From an uncultured Actinomycetes bacterium (GTDB lineage Bacteria > Actinomycetota > Actinomycetes > Nanopelagicales > Nanopelagicaceae): a stretch of 17,707 bases of DNA. Under the pieces are notes generated by a model that ran no database searches, was not told the origin of the DNA, and saw only the letters and a list, made by a program, of their open reading frames with translations. The first letter of the stretch is position 1. Each line of letters begins with the position of its first letter. Below are positions 1-7,977 of the stretch, in pieces. The stretch lies in NCBI GenBank assembly GCA_903907665.1, contig CAIVOW010000187.1, positions 1 to 17,707 on the forward strand. Reading direction: 5' to 3'. A program made the position numbers and the translations under genes.

Positions 1-378
1 GCGCTAGGAAAAATGCTCCCGTTGTTTCGTTTTGGTCTTGGCGGCAAGCTCGGCTCAGGTAAGCAATGGTGGTCGTGGATTACTTTGCACGATCACATCC
101 GAGCGGTTTGTCACTTGCTTGAATCACGGGTTGAGGGTCCAGTTAACGTTACTTCACCAAACCCAGTAACAAATCAAGAATTTACTTCGGCTCTCGCCCG
201 GGCATTGCACCGCCCAGCATTACTTCCAGTACCCGCAATCGCACTTAAAATTGTGCTCGGTGGATTTTCTAGTGAAGTACTGGGATCTAAAAGAGTCGTT
301 CCAGAGGTGCTATTAGAAGATGGTTTTACCTTCGACTATCCGCATGTGGTTAACGCTTTAGCGCAACTCGCCGAATAA
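1..378 (+). CDS. TIGR01777-family NAD-dependent epimerase, C-terminal part
   Basis: This is the 3' part of a gene that begins before the window; the frame is open from base 1 to TAA at 376-378 and gives about 125 residues. It carries the C-terminal signature of the TIGR01777 (YfcH/SulA-like) sugar-nucleotide epimerase family: a GKMLPLFRFGLGG-like stretch, then GSGKQWWSWITLHDHIRA, then a PVNVTSPNPVTNQEF-like segment, and a C-terminal part with LLPVPA and VLGSKRVVP. The Rossmann NAD-binding half lies outside the window. The physiological substrate of this family is not established. In Mycobacterium the homologue (Rv2216, from memory) lies directly before lipB; here three reverse-strand genes intervene. 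Its last 29 bases overlap the end of the convergent FAD gene. The ATG at 13 is an internal methionine, not the true start. Confidence 0.85.
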   Translation, partial: ALGKMLPLFRFGLGGKLGSGKQWWSWITLHDHIRAVCHLLESRVEGPVNVTSPNPVTNQEFTSALARALHRPALLPVPAIALKIVLGGFSSEVLGSKRVVPEVLLEDGFTFDYPHVVNALAQLAE

Positions 379-1501
379 TCTCTTCAGCCACTAACCGACC
401 AGACTCCATCGCGCCTTGCTGCGATGGGTATGTGCAGTGGTCTCCCGCTAAATAAAGGCTATTTGTTATTCGCTGCTTAGAGTAGAGCGGTTGTCCAACT
501 CCGTGCATCGGTAGCGACTGTTTGATTTCATATTTGGCTAAAAGTTGCCAATCATGAGTTGAAATTTCCCATATCTTAGAGAGTTCGCGTCGTACATCAC
601 TTTCAGAAATAGGACCAAGAGTTGTGCTTGCAATGAGAGTTTGCCCAATTGGCGCATAAGTCGGAGCGAGCTTTGACATAACAACAGAATTGATAACACC
701 ACCAGTTCTCTGTGCGGCAAGCAGATCTGAATTCCTTAATTCACCTTGAGTTACGTGGTACCAGGTTGTTGATGGCAGAACTTCGGGAATGGTTCGACCC
801 TGAATAAGCTGATGAGCAGTTGTTGGATCGGTCGCAACAACAACAAAATCTGCAACTAACGATTCATTATCAGTAATAACTCTTCCTTCTGAGATTTCTT
901 GCACAACGCTCTGGTAGCGAATATTGCTTACCTTCGACGCAAGTAGTGAAGAAAATACACCAACACCTTTAGACGGTACTCCTGGCCTACCACTTATGAA
1001 TGAACGCAATATTTTCTGCGCCGCGTCAGCTGAAATATTGGATGGCTCGGTGAGAAAGACTCCGCGCAGAAAAGGCTGCAAAAGTTGCGTATAAAGGTTT
1101 TGAAAATTGACCGCCTTCTGTCCGAGGGATTCCGAGTTCACCGCATGAGTACTTAGAAATTGTAAAAATGCGAATTTCTCTCGTAAAGACCCTGGACTTG
1201 TAACTGCACTAGCAATTGAGTACCTGGCGCTTGTTTCACCATCAATAACTCTAAATCCGGCTGGCAAGTGGATAAATTCAGATGAATCAATAATGTCAGC
1301 TGCAATTACTTCTGGATACTTAGGATTTATAACTTGGAAACCATGATCTAAAACAAATCCATCAATGTAGTCACTCTTCATTCGTCCGCCAGGTCGCTCT
1401 GAACTTTCTACTACGAGGACGTCAAAATCAGCTTTTTCTAGATATCGAGCAGCAGTTAAGCCAGCCAGGCCGGCACCGACGATAACCACATCATGTCTCA
1501 T
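350..1501 (-). CDS. FAD-dependent amine oxidase/phytoene desaturase-like oxidoreductase
   Basis: 383 residues. The N-terminus has a dinucleotide-binding fold: GAGLAG at residues 9-14, a glutamate at about 32 that would bind the FAD ribose, and PGGR at 37-40 (the GG motif of the amine oxidase/desaturase superfamily). The C-terminal FAD motif YLAGDH lies at about 350-355, followed by PSQQGAMESGR. It is shorter than carotenoid desaturases (about 500 residues) and matches the uncharacterised NAD(P)/FAD-dependent oxidoreductases of bacteria and plastids, so the substrate is unknown. Its ATG overlaps the stop of the upstream Gfo/Idh/MocA gene by 4 bases (ATGA), implying translational coupling as the last gene of a three-gene operon. 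Its end overlaps the convergent epimerase gene by 29 bases. A role in carotenoid or lipid metabolism is possible but not shown. Confidence 0.85.
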   Translation of the reverse strand: MRHDVVIVGAGLAGLTAARYLEKADFDVLVVESSERPGGRMKSDYIDGFVLDHGFQVINPKYPEVIAADIIDSSEFIHLPAGFRVIDGETSARYSIASAVTSPGSLREKFAFLQFLSTHAVNSESLGQKAVNFQNLYTQLLQPFLRGVFLTEPSNISADAAQKILRSFISGRPGVPSKGVGVFSSLLASKVSNIRYQSVVQEISEGRVITDNESLVADFVVVATDPTTAHQLIQGRTIPEVLPSTTWYHVTQGELRNSDLLAAQRTGGVINSVVMSKLAPTYAPIGQTLIASTTLGPISESDVRRELSKIWEISTHDWQLLAKYEIKQSLPMHGVGQPLYSKQRITNSLYLAGDHCTYPSQQGAMESGRLVAEEIIRRVALKR

Positions 1502-2520
1502 CGAATCGAGCTCGCCCTAGCCTGATCAAGAATGAGTGCGACGTCCAGCGCGTCTTGAATCGAAACAGGCATAACTCCCTTTCCGCGAATTGCATCAGCA
1601 ACTGCGATATAAAAATGGGTGTAGTCACCTGCAACTGCATCGAAGGGAACACTCTCGTTTCCTCGGACAAGCTGAGCCGGCGATGTTGTATCTATTTTCC
1701 ATCCACCTTTACCAGGATTTACTCCAGCGCGAAGTAGCGGTTCCTGCTTATCTAAGTCATTGATAACAAGTGATCCCTTATCCCCCATTAATCGAATGCG
1801 TGGGCCAGGAGCACCGACAATCGCAGAGGCAGATAAGTATGAGTCGACACCTGAATCATGACGAAGGACTAATACAACATCATCATCAGCAAGACCGCGG
1901 ATTGAACGTACGGAGGAATAGACTAATTTTGCCGGCCCAAACCAATCCAAAACTAATGAAATCAAGTGAGGTTGCAGGTCAAGCAGATTTCCCCCACCAT
2001 CTGCAGCCGAAGAATTCTCGCGCCAAGAATCTGGATTACCTTCTGCGCGAAATCTTTCAAAACGAGAATCAATGCGAAAGATGTTGCCTAGAATTCCGCT
2101 TTTGATGGCTTTTTTGATAGTAAGTGCATCGCTATCCCATCGACGGTTGAAATAAGTTGTCAGTAGCGAGCCCGTTTCGCCTGCGACGTCTGCGATTAAC
2201 TTAGCTTCGGTAAAAGTGCGTCCCATAGGTTTATCTACTACAACGGCTGCGCCCGCACGTAATCCTGCAATCGCATCAGCTGCGTGGGAGACGTTCGCCG
2301 ATGCCACTACGAGTAAATCAATTTCTTGATCAAGCATGGAAGCCACCGAATCGAAAGCGCGTGCCTCAGGAAAATCTGCTTTCAAGTTCGCCACTCGCTC
2401 TAAATTTTTCGTAGTAGCGCCTACAACGTCAAATCCGGCGGCGCGCAGGAATGGTGCATGAAAATAGCGTCCCGCTAGGCCATAACCAGCTATCCCGGCG
2501 CGCAGTGGCCTATCGCTCAT
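1498..2520 (-). CDS. Gfo/Idh/MocA-family oxidoreductase, IolW/YdgJ-like
   Basis: 340 residues, the usual length for the family. The N-terminal Rossmann domain shows GIAGYGLAG at 9-17. DKP at 96-98 replaces the commoner EKP and carries the catalytic lysine. YFNRRWDSD at about 123-131 resembles the HNRRWD-type motif of the YdgJ/YvaA(IolW) branch, some members of which are scyllo-inositol 2-dehydrogenases. The C-terminal substrate domain has DGGGNLLDLQPHL. The likely activity is NAD(P)-dependent oxidation or reduction of a sugar or polyol, but the true substrate cannot be read from the sequence. The ATG is 5 bases after the stop of the mmpL-type gene and the TGA overlaps the next ATG, so it is the middle gene of an operon. 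Only a weak Shine-Dalgarno is visible, inside the end of the transporter gene. Confidence 0.88.
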   Translation of the reverse strand: MSDRPLRAGIAGYGLAGRYFHAPFLRAAGFDVVGATTKNLERVANLKADFPEARAFDSVASMLDQEIDLLVVASANVSHAADAIAGLRAGAAVVVDKPMGRTFTEAKLIADVAGETGSLLTTYFNRRWDSDALTIKKAIKSGILGNIFRIDSRFERFRAEGNPDSWRENSSAADGGGNLLDLQPHLISLVLDWFGPAKLVYSSVRSIRGLADDDVVLVLRHDSGVDSYLSASAIVGAPGPRIRLMGDKGSLVINDLDKQEPLLRAGVNPGKGGWKIDTTSPAQLVRGNESVPFDAVAGDYTHFYIAVADAIRGKGVMPVSIQDALDVALILDQARASSIR

Positions 2521-2525
2521 TAACG

Positions 2526-4724
2526 CTAATTCGCTTCTATGTTTTCATTTGCGAGTTTGGATGGCCACCAGATTTTTGGTCCGATAACATGAACAAGAGC
2601 AGGCACCAATATTGAACGAACTACCAAAGTATCAAGCAGAACTCCAAACGCCACAGCGAATGCGATTTCAGCTAGGGCAACAAGAGGTAGGACTCCTAAA
2701 ACAGTGAAAGTAGCCGCAAGCACAATTCCAGCTGATGTAATCACACCACCTGTCACCGTGACGCCTTTCGTTACGCCAGCACGAGTACCAAGCTTTATTG
2801 ACTCTTCTCTCACCCGCGTCATCAGGAAGATGTTGTAATCAATTCCGAGGGCTACTAGGAAGATGAAGGTGAAGAGAGGAAAACCAGTATCGGCTCCTGC
2901 AAATTTGAAAATATGGTTGAAAACAACTGCCGATACACCGAGTGTGGCAACAAAGGAAACAATAACTGTCACCAGCAGAACTGCGGCTGCAAATATACTT
3001 CGCAAAAGGAGTCCCAAAATAATTGCGATCAATACAAGCACAATTGGGATCACCAGATTGCGATCATGCGCCGACGCAATATCGACGTCATAAAATGTTG
3101 CACTCAGCCCACCTACAAGAGATGCGGGATCAAGGGCATGCATGCCTGCTCTGATGACAGGTACAAGTTCGCGACCCTGCGCGGAATCAGCTGCCACCGT
3201 CAACGTCGCATCCAGAACTACATTCCCATTGACTACCTTCACGGCAGGTAGCGGCTGTCCAGGTATCGCTTGTCCCTCTAATTCTGGTGCTACTGATGAC
3301 ACTCCTGCAATTGTCTGCAGCGCTGTTGTGGCCTGAGCAACATTCTCTTTCTTAATGAGAATTTGAGTTGGCTGATTCTGGCCACCAGGGAAGTGTTTCA
3401 AAAGCGCCTCTTGCCCTATCAAGGAATCTGGATGAGTTGTAAAGCCTTGCGTCGTAGAGATTCCATTAGCCTTAAGTGTCGTAATTAGGCTTGCGAAAAT
3501 AAGCAAAATTACCGTTGTGATAATTGCAAACTTCTTTGGACTATTGGCAGTTGCATTTGCAACTTTTGACCAGATACCAGTGAGCTTTTCGTCGTGATCA
3601 TCATGGCGAGGAATTCTTGGCCAGAATATCCAGCGACCAAATACAACCAGCAGTGCAGGAAGAAGGGTAAGGACGGTAATCATCGAACTGATGATTCCAA
3701 TAGCACCAACCGGACCAAGACCACGTGAATTACTTAGTTGGCACAGTAGTAAAACAAGAAGTCCCAACGTCACCGTACTTCCAGAAGCAATAATCGGCTC
3801 AACAACCCCTCGCCATGCTTTCTTCATAGCGTCAAAGCGTGAATCATAATGATGTAGCTCTTCGCGGTAGCGGGCAATTAAAAGAAGGGCGTAATCAGTT
3901 GCAGCCCCAATAACCAAAACGGACAATATTCCCTGTGACTGGCCATCTAAGGTAATTATGTTGTGCTTAGCTAAAATGTAGATGACACCACCAGCAAGTG
4001 ATTCGGCAATGAGTGCGGTGAAAAGTGGGAGAATCCAAAGAATGGGAGAGCGGTAAACGATTATCAAAATTACCGCAACAACTAATACCGTTGTAATGAG
4101 AAGGCTTGAATCAATACCACTGAAAGCACCAAAGAGATCAGCAAAAATTGCAGCGAAACCTGTAACGTGCGAAGTAAAACCATTTGCCTTCGCATAGTTG
4201 CCAGCATAGAAACGTATCGAATCGACTACTGCAGGAAGCGCAGGCTTTTTATTAGCGAGCTGCGATCCAGCATTGGTATTGTCAAAGGGCACATTTGCTA
4301 GAAGGGCTTTTCCGTCTTGGGAAGGGAATGCAAATATCTTCTCCCCTGGTGTTAAAAAGTCTCCAATAGTTTTATTTACGCCAACAATTGCTTTTCCATC
4401 CTTTGCCACAAGCGGCTGGGATGCAATCGTGCCCAGAAAAACGTTTACTGAAGCTATCTTCTCTGGGGTGACGCTACCTTCAAAAAGAACGAGAGCAGGT
4501 AGGGATTTATTTGCATTGACAGTAAAAGACTTATAGGCATTTGCAAACTTTTGTGCCTCGGCGTGCGCAGGAAGAAAATCGGCATTGTCATTCTTCTGGA
4601 CCGAAGAAAGATTTCCAAAAAGTGGCCCCACGGCCCCTGAAATCCCAAACCAAACGATGATGGTGATGATTGCAAACCACAGAGGTTTGCGCGCCTTAAT
4701 TTTGCTGGATGTTGTGAGCGACAC
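2526..4724 (-). CDS. MMPL-family RND transporter
   Basis: 732 residues with the two-fold layout of the MmpL/YdfJ branch of the RND superfamily. There is a membrane anchor at about 14-33, an extracytoplasmic loop at 40-200, a five-segment bundle at about 207-370, a second outer loop at 420-555 and a second bundle at 557-715. Both halves carry the Asp-Tyr pair that forms the proton relay in MmpL3: ATDYALL (D277, Y278) and GIDYNIF (D629, Y630), each followed by a TRVREES/ARYREEL-type element. This supports an active proton-driven exporter. Known family members export lipids, glycolipids or small molecules; nothing here identifies the cargo. The start is GTG, preceded on the reverse strand by AGGAAA 4 bases away. 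It heads the operon with the two oxidoreductases. No TetR-like regulator is adjacent inside the window. Confidence 0.9.
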   Translation of the reverse strand: MSLTTSSKIKARKPLWFAIITIIVWFGISGAVGPLFGNLSSVQKNDNADFLPAHAEAQKFANAYKSFTVNANKSLPALVLFEGSVTPEKIASVNVFLGTIASQPLVAKDGKAIVGVNKTIGDFLTPGEKIFAFPSQDGKALLANVPFDNTNAGSQLANKKPALPAVVDSIRFYAGNYAKANGFTSHVTGFAAIFADLFGAFSGIDSSLLITTVLVVAVILIIVYRSPILWILPLFTALIAESLAGGVIYILAKHNIITLDGQSQGILSVLVIGAATDYALLLIARYREELHHYDSRFDAMKKAWRGVVEPIIASGSTVTLGLLVLLLCQLSNSRGLGPVGAIGIISSMITVLTLLPALLVVFGRWIFWPRIPRHDDHDEKLTGIWSKVANATANSPKKFAIITTVILLIFASLITTLKANGISTTQGFTTHPDSLIGQEALLKHFPGGQNQPTQILIKKENVAQATTALQTIAGVSSVAPELEGQAIPGQPLPAVKVVNGNVVLDATLTVAADSAQGRELVPVIRAGMHALDPASLVGGLSATFYDVDIASAHDRNLVIPIVLVLIAIILGLLLRSIFAAAVLLVTVIVSFVATLGVSAVVFNHIFKFAGADTGFPLFTFIFLVALGIDYNIFLMTRVREESIKLGTRAGVTKGVTVTGGVITSAGIVLAATFTVLGVLPLVALAEIAFAVAFGVLLDTLVVRSILVPALVHVIGPKIWWPSKLANENIEAN

Positions 4725-4728
4725 AGGA

Positions 4729-4734
4729 TTTCCT
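4729..4734 (-). promoter_or_regulatory. Shine-Dalgarno of the MMPL gene
   Basis: On the reverse strand AGGAAA ends 4 bases before the GTG at 4724. It supports this GTG as the start and puts this gene in the Shine-Dalgarno class, unlike its divergent neighbour lipB. Confidence 0.55.
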
Positions 4735-4745
4735 ATTCTTCCTAA

Positions 4746-4751
4746 AAGCTA
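4746..4751 (-). promoter_or_regulatory. Candidate -10 of the MMPL operon
   Basis: Reverse-strand TAGCTT fits TANNNT. A start about 6-7 bases later would give a leader of about 15 bases that contains the AGGAAA ribosome site. No convincing -35 is visible. The 155-base gap 4725-4879 holds this and the lipB promoter, and I see nothing else firm in it. Confidence 0.35.
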
Positions 4752-4867
4752 GGCGAACTCGACGCCCATCTATGGGTCAAGTTTAACCTCCAGTTGGGCC
4801 CCTAGAAGCCGAGTATCCACTGGGTATCAAGGTTCACCCTCGATTTAACTACTGTTCACTTCCCTAT

Positions 4868-4873
4868 TAGGCT
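4868..4873 (+). promoter_or_regulatory. -10 element of leaderless lipB
   Basis: TAGGCT fits TANNNT and is followed by exactly 6 bases and then the GTG start at 4880. No Shine-Dalgarno precedes the start. The transcript would begin at the start codon. The same geometry recurs at four other genes in this window. Confidence 0.6.
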
Positions 4874-4879
4874 GATGCC

Positions 4880-5542
4880 GTGGGTTCAACTATTTCTGGG
4901 GCAGCAATAGCCCTCAAGCGCCAAGGTTTGGTCGATTATCAGAGCGCCCTTGATAGCCAAAGGCGAATTCATCAAGAGGTTGTCGAACAAACCCGTCCAA
5001 ATACTTTGATATTACTTGAGCACCCATCGGTGTACACCGCTGGAAGACGCACCGAAGCTCACGAGCGACCAACAGATGGAACGCCGGTTATTGATGTTGA
5101 CCGAGGCGGAAAAATTACTTGGCATGGAGAGGGACAGCTTGTCAGTTACCCCATCATCCGCCTCAAGAATAGAAATGAAGTGGTCGGCTTTGTGCGCGAG
5201 ATCGAAGCTGCACTCATCAAAGTTTGCGCAGATTTTGGAATACAAGGTGAACAGTATTGCGACCGCTCAGGTGTGTGGGTGCGAGATGGCGGCGGTGATC
5301 GAAAGATTGCCGCGATCGGCATTCGAGTTGCCAAAGGCGTGACCATGCACGGGTTTGCGCTCAATGTTAATCCGGACATGATGGGATTCAATCAGATTGT
5401 CCCCTGCGGGATCGCAGATGCAGGCGTTACGTCCATGCAGTTAGAGTTGAGCCGTTCCATTTCTATCGATGAAGTTGTACCTTCTGTCGAGAAGCACATG
5501 TTTGAATCAATTTCACGAGTTGCGGAGTTCATTACCTTATGA
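4880..5542 (+). CDS. lipB: Octanoyl-[acyl-carrier-protein]:protein N-octanoyltransferase
   Basis: LipB transfers octanoate from acyl carrier protein to the lipoyl domains of 2-oxoacid dehydrogenases and the glycine cleavage H protein, the first committed step of lipoate assembly in the cytoplasm. The 220-residue product has the family signature [17 protein letters not shown] at 75-91. The catalytic lysine is in RKIAAIG (K142) and the acyl-thioester cysteine is in VPCGI (C176); these match the numbering I recall for the M. tuberculosis enzyme, which supports the GTG start. [13 protein letters not shown] residues 154-162 complete the active site. The gene opens an operon with lipA, overlapping it by 4 bases (ATGA). 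The start lies 6 bases after a TANNNT hexamer with no Shine-Dalgarno, so a leaderless mRNA is likely. Confidence 0.96.
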   Translation: MGSTISGAAIALKRQGLVDYQSALDSQRRIHQEVVEQTRPNTLILLEHPSVYTAGRRTEAHERPTDGTPVIDVDRGGKITWHGEGQLVSYPIIRLKNRNEVVGFVREIEAALIKVCADFGIQGEQYCDRSGVWVRDGGGDRKIAAIGIRVAKGVTMHGFALNVNPDMMGFNQIVPCGIADAGVTSMQLELSRSISIDEVVPSVEKHMFESISRVAEFITL

Positions 5543-6474
5543 CGATTGCACCAGACGGTCGCAAACTACTTCGCATCGAAGCGAGGAATGCATCAGTTCC
5601 CATTGAGCGTAAGCCGGAATGGATAAAGACGCGCGCCAACATGGGTCCGCAATACACGCAACTTCGCTCCCTTGTAGCCAGAGAAGGACTTCACACAGTC
5701 TGCCAAGAAGCAGCCTGCCCAAATATTTTCGAATGCTGGGAAGACAAGGAAGCTACTTTCCTTATTGGTGGCGAGCGTTGTACTCGGCGATGCGATTTTT
5801 GCAATATCGATACTGGTAAGCCAGAACCTGTTGATATGGATGAACCACGTCGCGTTGCCGAATCAGTTCTTGCAATGGGTCTTAAGTATGCAACTATCAC
5901 CGGAGTAACCAGAGACGACCTGGAAGATGAAGGCGTCTGGCTTTATTCAGAGACCATTCGAAAAGTGCACGAATTGAACCCTGGAACAGGGGTCGAGATG
6001 TTGGCACCAGATTTCAGTGGAAAACCAGAACTTCTCAATGTTGTCTTCGAGTCTCGCCCGGAAGTGTTTGCACATAACCTCGAGACCGTTCCTCGAATAT
6101 TCAAAGAAATACGCCCAGCCTTTCGCTACGACCGATCACTGGATGTCATCACGCAGGCACGAAACTTTGGTTTAATCACAAAATCAAATCTTATTTTGGG
6201 AATGGGTGAAGATCGTTCGGAAGTTTCGCAAGCACTTCAGGACCTTCATGATGCTGGATGTGACTTGATTACTATTACGCAATACCTACGACCAACACCA
6301 ATGCACCATCCAGTTATCCGTTGGGTAAAGCCAGAAGAATTTGTTGAGTTAGCTAAGGAAGCAGAAGATATTGGCTTCTCAGGCGTTATGAGTGGACCTC
6401 TTGTGCGATCGAGTTACCGCGCAGGTCGCCTTTATAAGCAGGCTCAAGAAAAACGCGCTCTTACTCATGGCTAA
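5539..6474 (+). CDS. lipA: Lipoyl synthase (radical SAM)
   Basis: LipA inserts two sulfur atoms into protein-bound octanoate, the second step after LipB. The 311 residues contain both cluster motifs: the auxiliary, sacrificial 4Fe-4S set C55/C60/C66 ([12 protein letters not shown]) and the radical SAM set C81/C85/C88 (CTRRCDFC). Near the C-terminus, RSSY at 290-293 provides the serine that ligates the auxiliary cluster. [11 protein letters not shown] and [12 protein letters not shown] are further family motifs. Its ATG overlaps the lipB stop by 4 bases and its end overlaps the acyltransferase start by 8 bases. Length and motifs are complete, so the enzyme should be active. Confidence 0.97.
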   Translation: MTIAPDGRKLLRIEARNASVPIERKPEWIKTRANMGPQYTQLRSLVAREGLHTVCQEAACPNIFECWEDKEATFLIGGERCTRRCDFCNIDTGKPEPVDMDEPRRVAESVLAMGLKYATITGVTRDDLEDEGVWLYSETIRKVHELNPGTGVEMLAPDFSGKPELLNVVFESRPEVFAHNLETVPRIFKEIRPAFRYDRSLDVITQARNFGLITKSNLILGMGEDRSEVSQALQDLHDAGCDLITITQYLRPTPMHHPVIRWVKPEEFVELAKEAEDIGFSGVMSGPLVRSSYRAGRLYKQAQEKRALTHG

Positions 6475-7270
6475 AAAAGTGGCTAAAAAAGTGGCTGAAA
6501 CAACGTACCCACTTGTCGTTTTAGCTTTTAAAACTGCTTGGAAAGTTTTGGGTATAAAGTTTAAAATTTTTGGATCCGAGAACATCCCTGTGCAGGGCGG
6601 TGCGGTCATTGCAAGTAATCACATTAGCTATTTAGATTTTGCTCTTATTGGGACACCCGCCTCGAAGAAGAACCGATATATCCGGTTTATGGCCAAGAAG
6701 GAGATCTTCGATCATAAACTTGCGGGTCCACTAATGCGATCGATGAAACACATCAGCGTTGATCGCGAAAAAGGATCAAGCTCTTTGGTTGCCGCAATGC
6801 GTGCGCTCCGTGCTGGCGAAATTATCGGCATTTTTCCAGAAGCAACTATTTCTCTGAGCTGGGAAGTTAAGGAACTTAAATCTGGCGCAGTGCGCCTTGC
6901 CCAAGGGGCTGGGGTTCCGATTATTCCCGTAGCGCTCTGGGGTAGCCATCGAATTCTGACCAAAGCGCATAAGCCGAACCTGAAGCGCAATAAATTTCCT
7001 ATCTATATCGCCTACGGAGCTCCTTACCTCGTGGAAAAAAACGCTGACATTATTGAAGAAGAAGCGCGACTCCATGAGAAAATTGCCGAACTCCTCCACT
7101 TAGTACAAGAGAATTACCCTGACTCCCCTGCGGGTCAATGGTGGGGTCCCAAGAGATTGGGCGGCACTGCTCCTACAATCAAAGAAGCTGAAGTAATTAA
7201 TGCTCGTCGGAAAGCCGAACGAGAAGCGCGCAAAAGCGGCGAAGCTGCTGCAAAGAAAGAGAGTGAATGA
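6467..7270 (+). CDS. PlsC-type 1-acylglycerol-3-phosphate acyltransferase
   Basis: 267 residues of the lysophosphatidate acyltransferase family, which makes phosphatidate at the inner face of the membrane. Motif I NHISYLD gives the HX4D catalytic pair H52/D57. Motif [10 protein letters not shown] at 123-129 corresponds to the usual FPEGTRS, with alanine for glycine. [10 protein letters not shown] at about 150-159 is motif IV. A hydrophobic segment near 15-30 may anchor it. The C-terminal 30 residues are a charged Lys/Arg/Ala/Glu tail. I chose the ATG at 6467 ([11 protein letters not shown]) rather than an upstream in-frame ATG at 6392 that lies deep inside lipA. This gives an 8-base overlap with lipA. 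In mycobacteria I recall lipA followed directly by the DUF4191 gene, so this enzyme appears to be an extra member of the operon. Confidence 0.88.
   Translation: MAKKVAKKVAETTYPLVVLAFKTAWKVLGIKFKIFGSENIPVQGGAVIASNHISYLDFALIGTPASKKNRYIRFMAKKEIFDHKLAGPLMRSMKHISVDREKGSSSLVAAMRALRAGEIIGIFPEATISLSWEVKELKSGAVRLAQGAGVPIIPVALWGSHRILTKAHKPNLKRNKFPIYIAYGAPYLVEKNADIIEEEARLHEKIAELLHLVQENYPDSPAGQWWGPKRLGGTAPTIKEAEVINARRKAEREARKSGEAAAKKESE
6469..6492 (+). repeat. 12-bp tandem duplication across the lipA stop/plsC start
   Basis: Two perfect copies of GGCTAAAAAAGT stand head to tail (6469-6480, 6481-6492), followed by a partial third (GGCTGA). The first copy contains the lipA TAA; in the plsC frame the array encodes the [10 protein letters not shown] repeat. 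The unit is a multiple of three, so gain or loss leaves plsC in frame. Confidence 0.9.
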
Positions 7271-7977
7271 GAATGTTTGGACGCAATAAAAAGGATAAGC
7301 AGGCTAAAAAAGCAGACACTCCTAAGACAGGTGGTGGCCAACTTCAGGTAGTTCGCGATGCTTTTGGTCTCGTTCGGAAAGAAAATCCAAGCGCGCTGCT
7401 TTACCTAGCCATAGCATTTATTGCCATGCTCATTCTGGGCGTTATTGTCGGAACCGTTGTGGGACATCCAATTTATTTTGGAATTCTTTTCATCCCAATC
7501 GGCCTCTTGGTTGCATTCTTTCTCTTTACTCGTTTTGCGAACTCCGCAGCCTTTGGATCTATTGAAGGCCAACTCGGTGCAGGGGCAAGCGTCCTCATGG
7601 GTATCCGTAAGGGATTTACAACGACTCCCGCTGTAGTCGTAAATCGCTCTCAGGATATGGTCCATCGCAGTATCGGACGATGTGGAATTGTGCTGGTGGG
7701 TGAAGGGGGCGTTGCGGTGCGACAGATGGTGAATGATGAGCGAAAGAAAGCTGAACGCTTCGTTCCTGGCGTGCCGGTTCATGAAATTTTTGTTGGTGAT
7801 GGAGAAGGCCAAGTTTCAATTCGTAAACTTCAAAAAGCTATGAAGAAACTTCCGAAGAAACTTTCAGCTAACCAGCTTCGCGAAGTACGTGCTCGCCTAA
7901 AGGCAGTCGGTGGAATGGCTATGCCTATTCCAAAGGGTCCAATGCCTACTCGTGCGCCAAAAAACCCAGGCCGTTAA
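7267..7977 (+). CDS. DUF4191 membrane protein
   Basis: 236 residues of the actinobacterial DUF4191 family, found next to lipA in this phylum (Rv2219 in M. tuberculosis, from memory). A basic, soluble N-terminus (1-40) is followed by two membrane segments at about 43-65 and 69-90 and a long soluble region with GSIEGQLGAGASVL and a conserved hydrophobic core (CGIVLVGEGGVAVR). The C-terminus is lysine- and proline-rich. Biochemical function is unknown; the constant neighbourhood suggests a link to lipoylation or membrane homeostasis, which is inference. The ATG overlaps the acyltransferase stop by 4 bases; a second ATG two codons later (7273) is an alternative start. The last 4 bases overlap the end of the convergent RDD gene. 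Confidence 0.88.
   Translation: MRMFGRNKKDKQAKKADTPKTGGGQLQVVRDAFGLVRKENPSALLYLAIAFIAMLILGVIVGTVVGHPIYFGILFIPIGLLVAFFLFTRFANSAAFGSIEGQLGAGASVLMGIRKGFTTTPAVVVNRSQDMVHRSIGRCGIVLVGEGGVAVRQMVNDERKKAERFVPGVPVHEIFVGDGEGQVSIRKLQKAMKKLPKKLSANQLREVRARLKAVGGMAMPIPKGPMPTRAPKNPGR

Noticed and set aside
2913..3251. 112-codon forward open frame within the MMPL gene
   Set aside because: It is antisense to the conserved second transmembrane bundle, rich in Cys, Asn and Gln, with no ribosome site or domain.
4725..4879. Riboswitch or small RNA between mmpL and lipB
   Set aside because: Short similar motifs (GGTCAAGTTTAACC and GGTATCAAGGTTCACC) are present, but no stable stem or known consensus could be traced, and lipB appears leaderless.
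6392..6466. Longer PlsC start inside lipA
   Set aside because: It would overlap lipA by 83 bases; the ATG at 6467 gives a normal PlsC N-terminus.
7405..7812. 135-codon reverse open frame within the DUF4191 gene
   Set aside because: The composition is unlike a protein (His, Asn and Cys scatter), it has no start signal, and it lies wholly antisense to a recognised gene.
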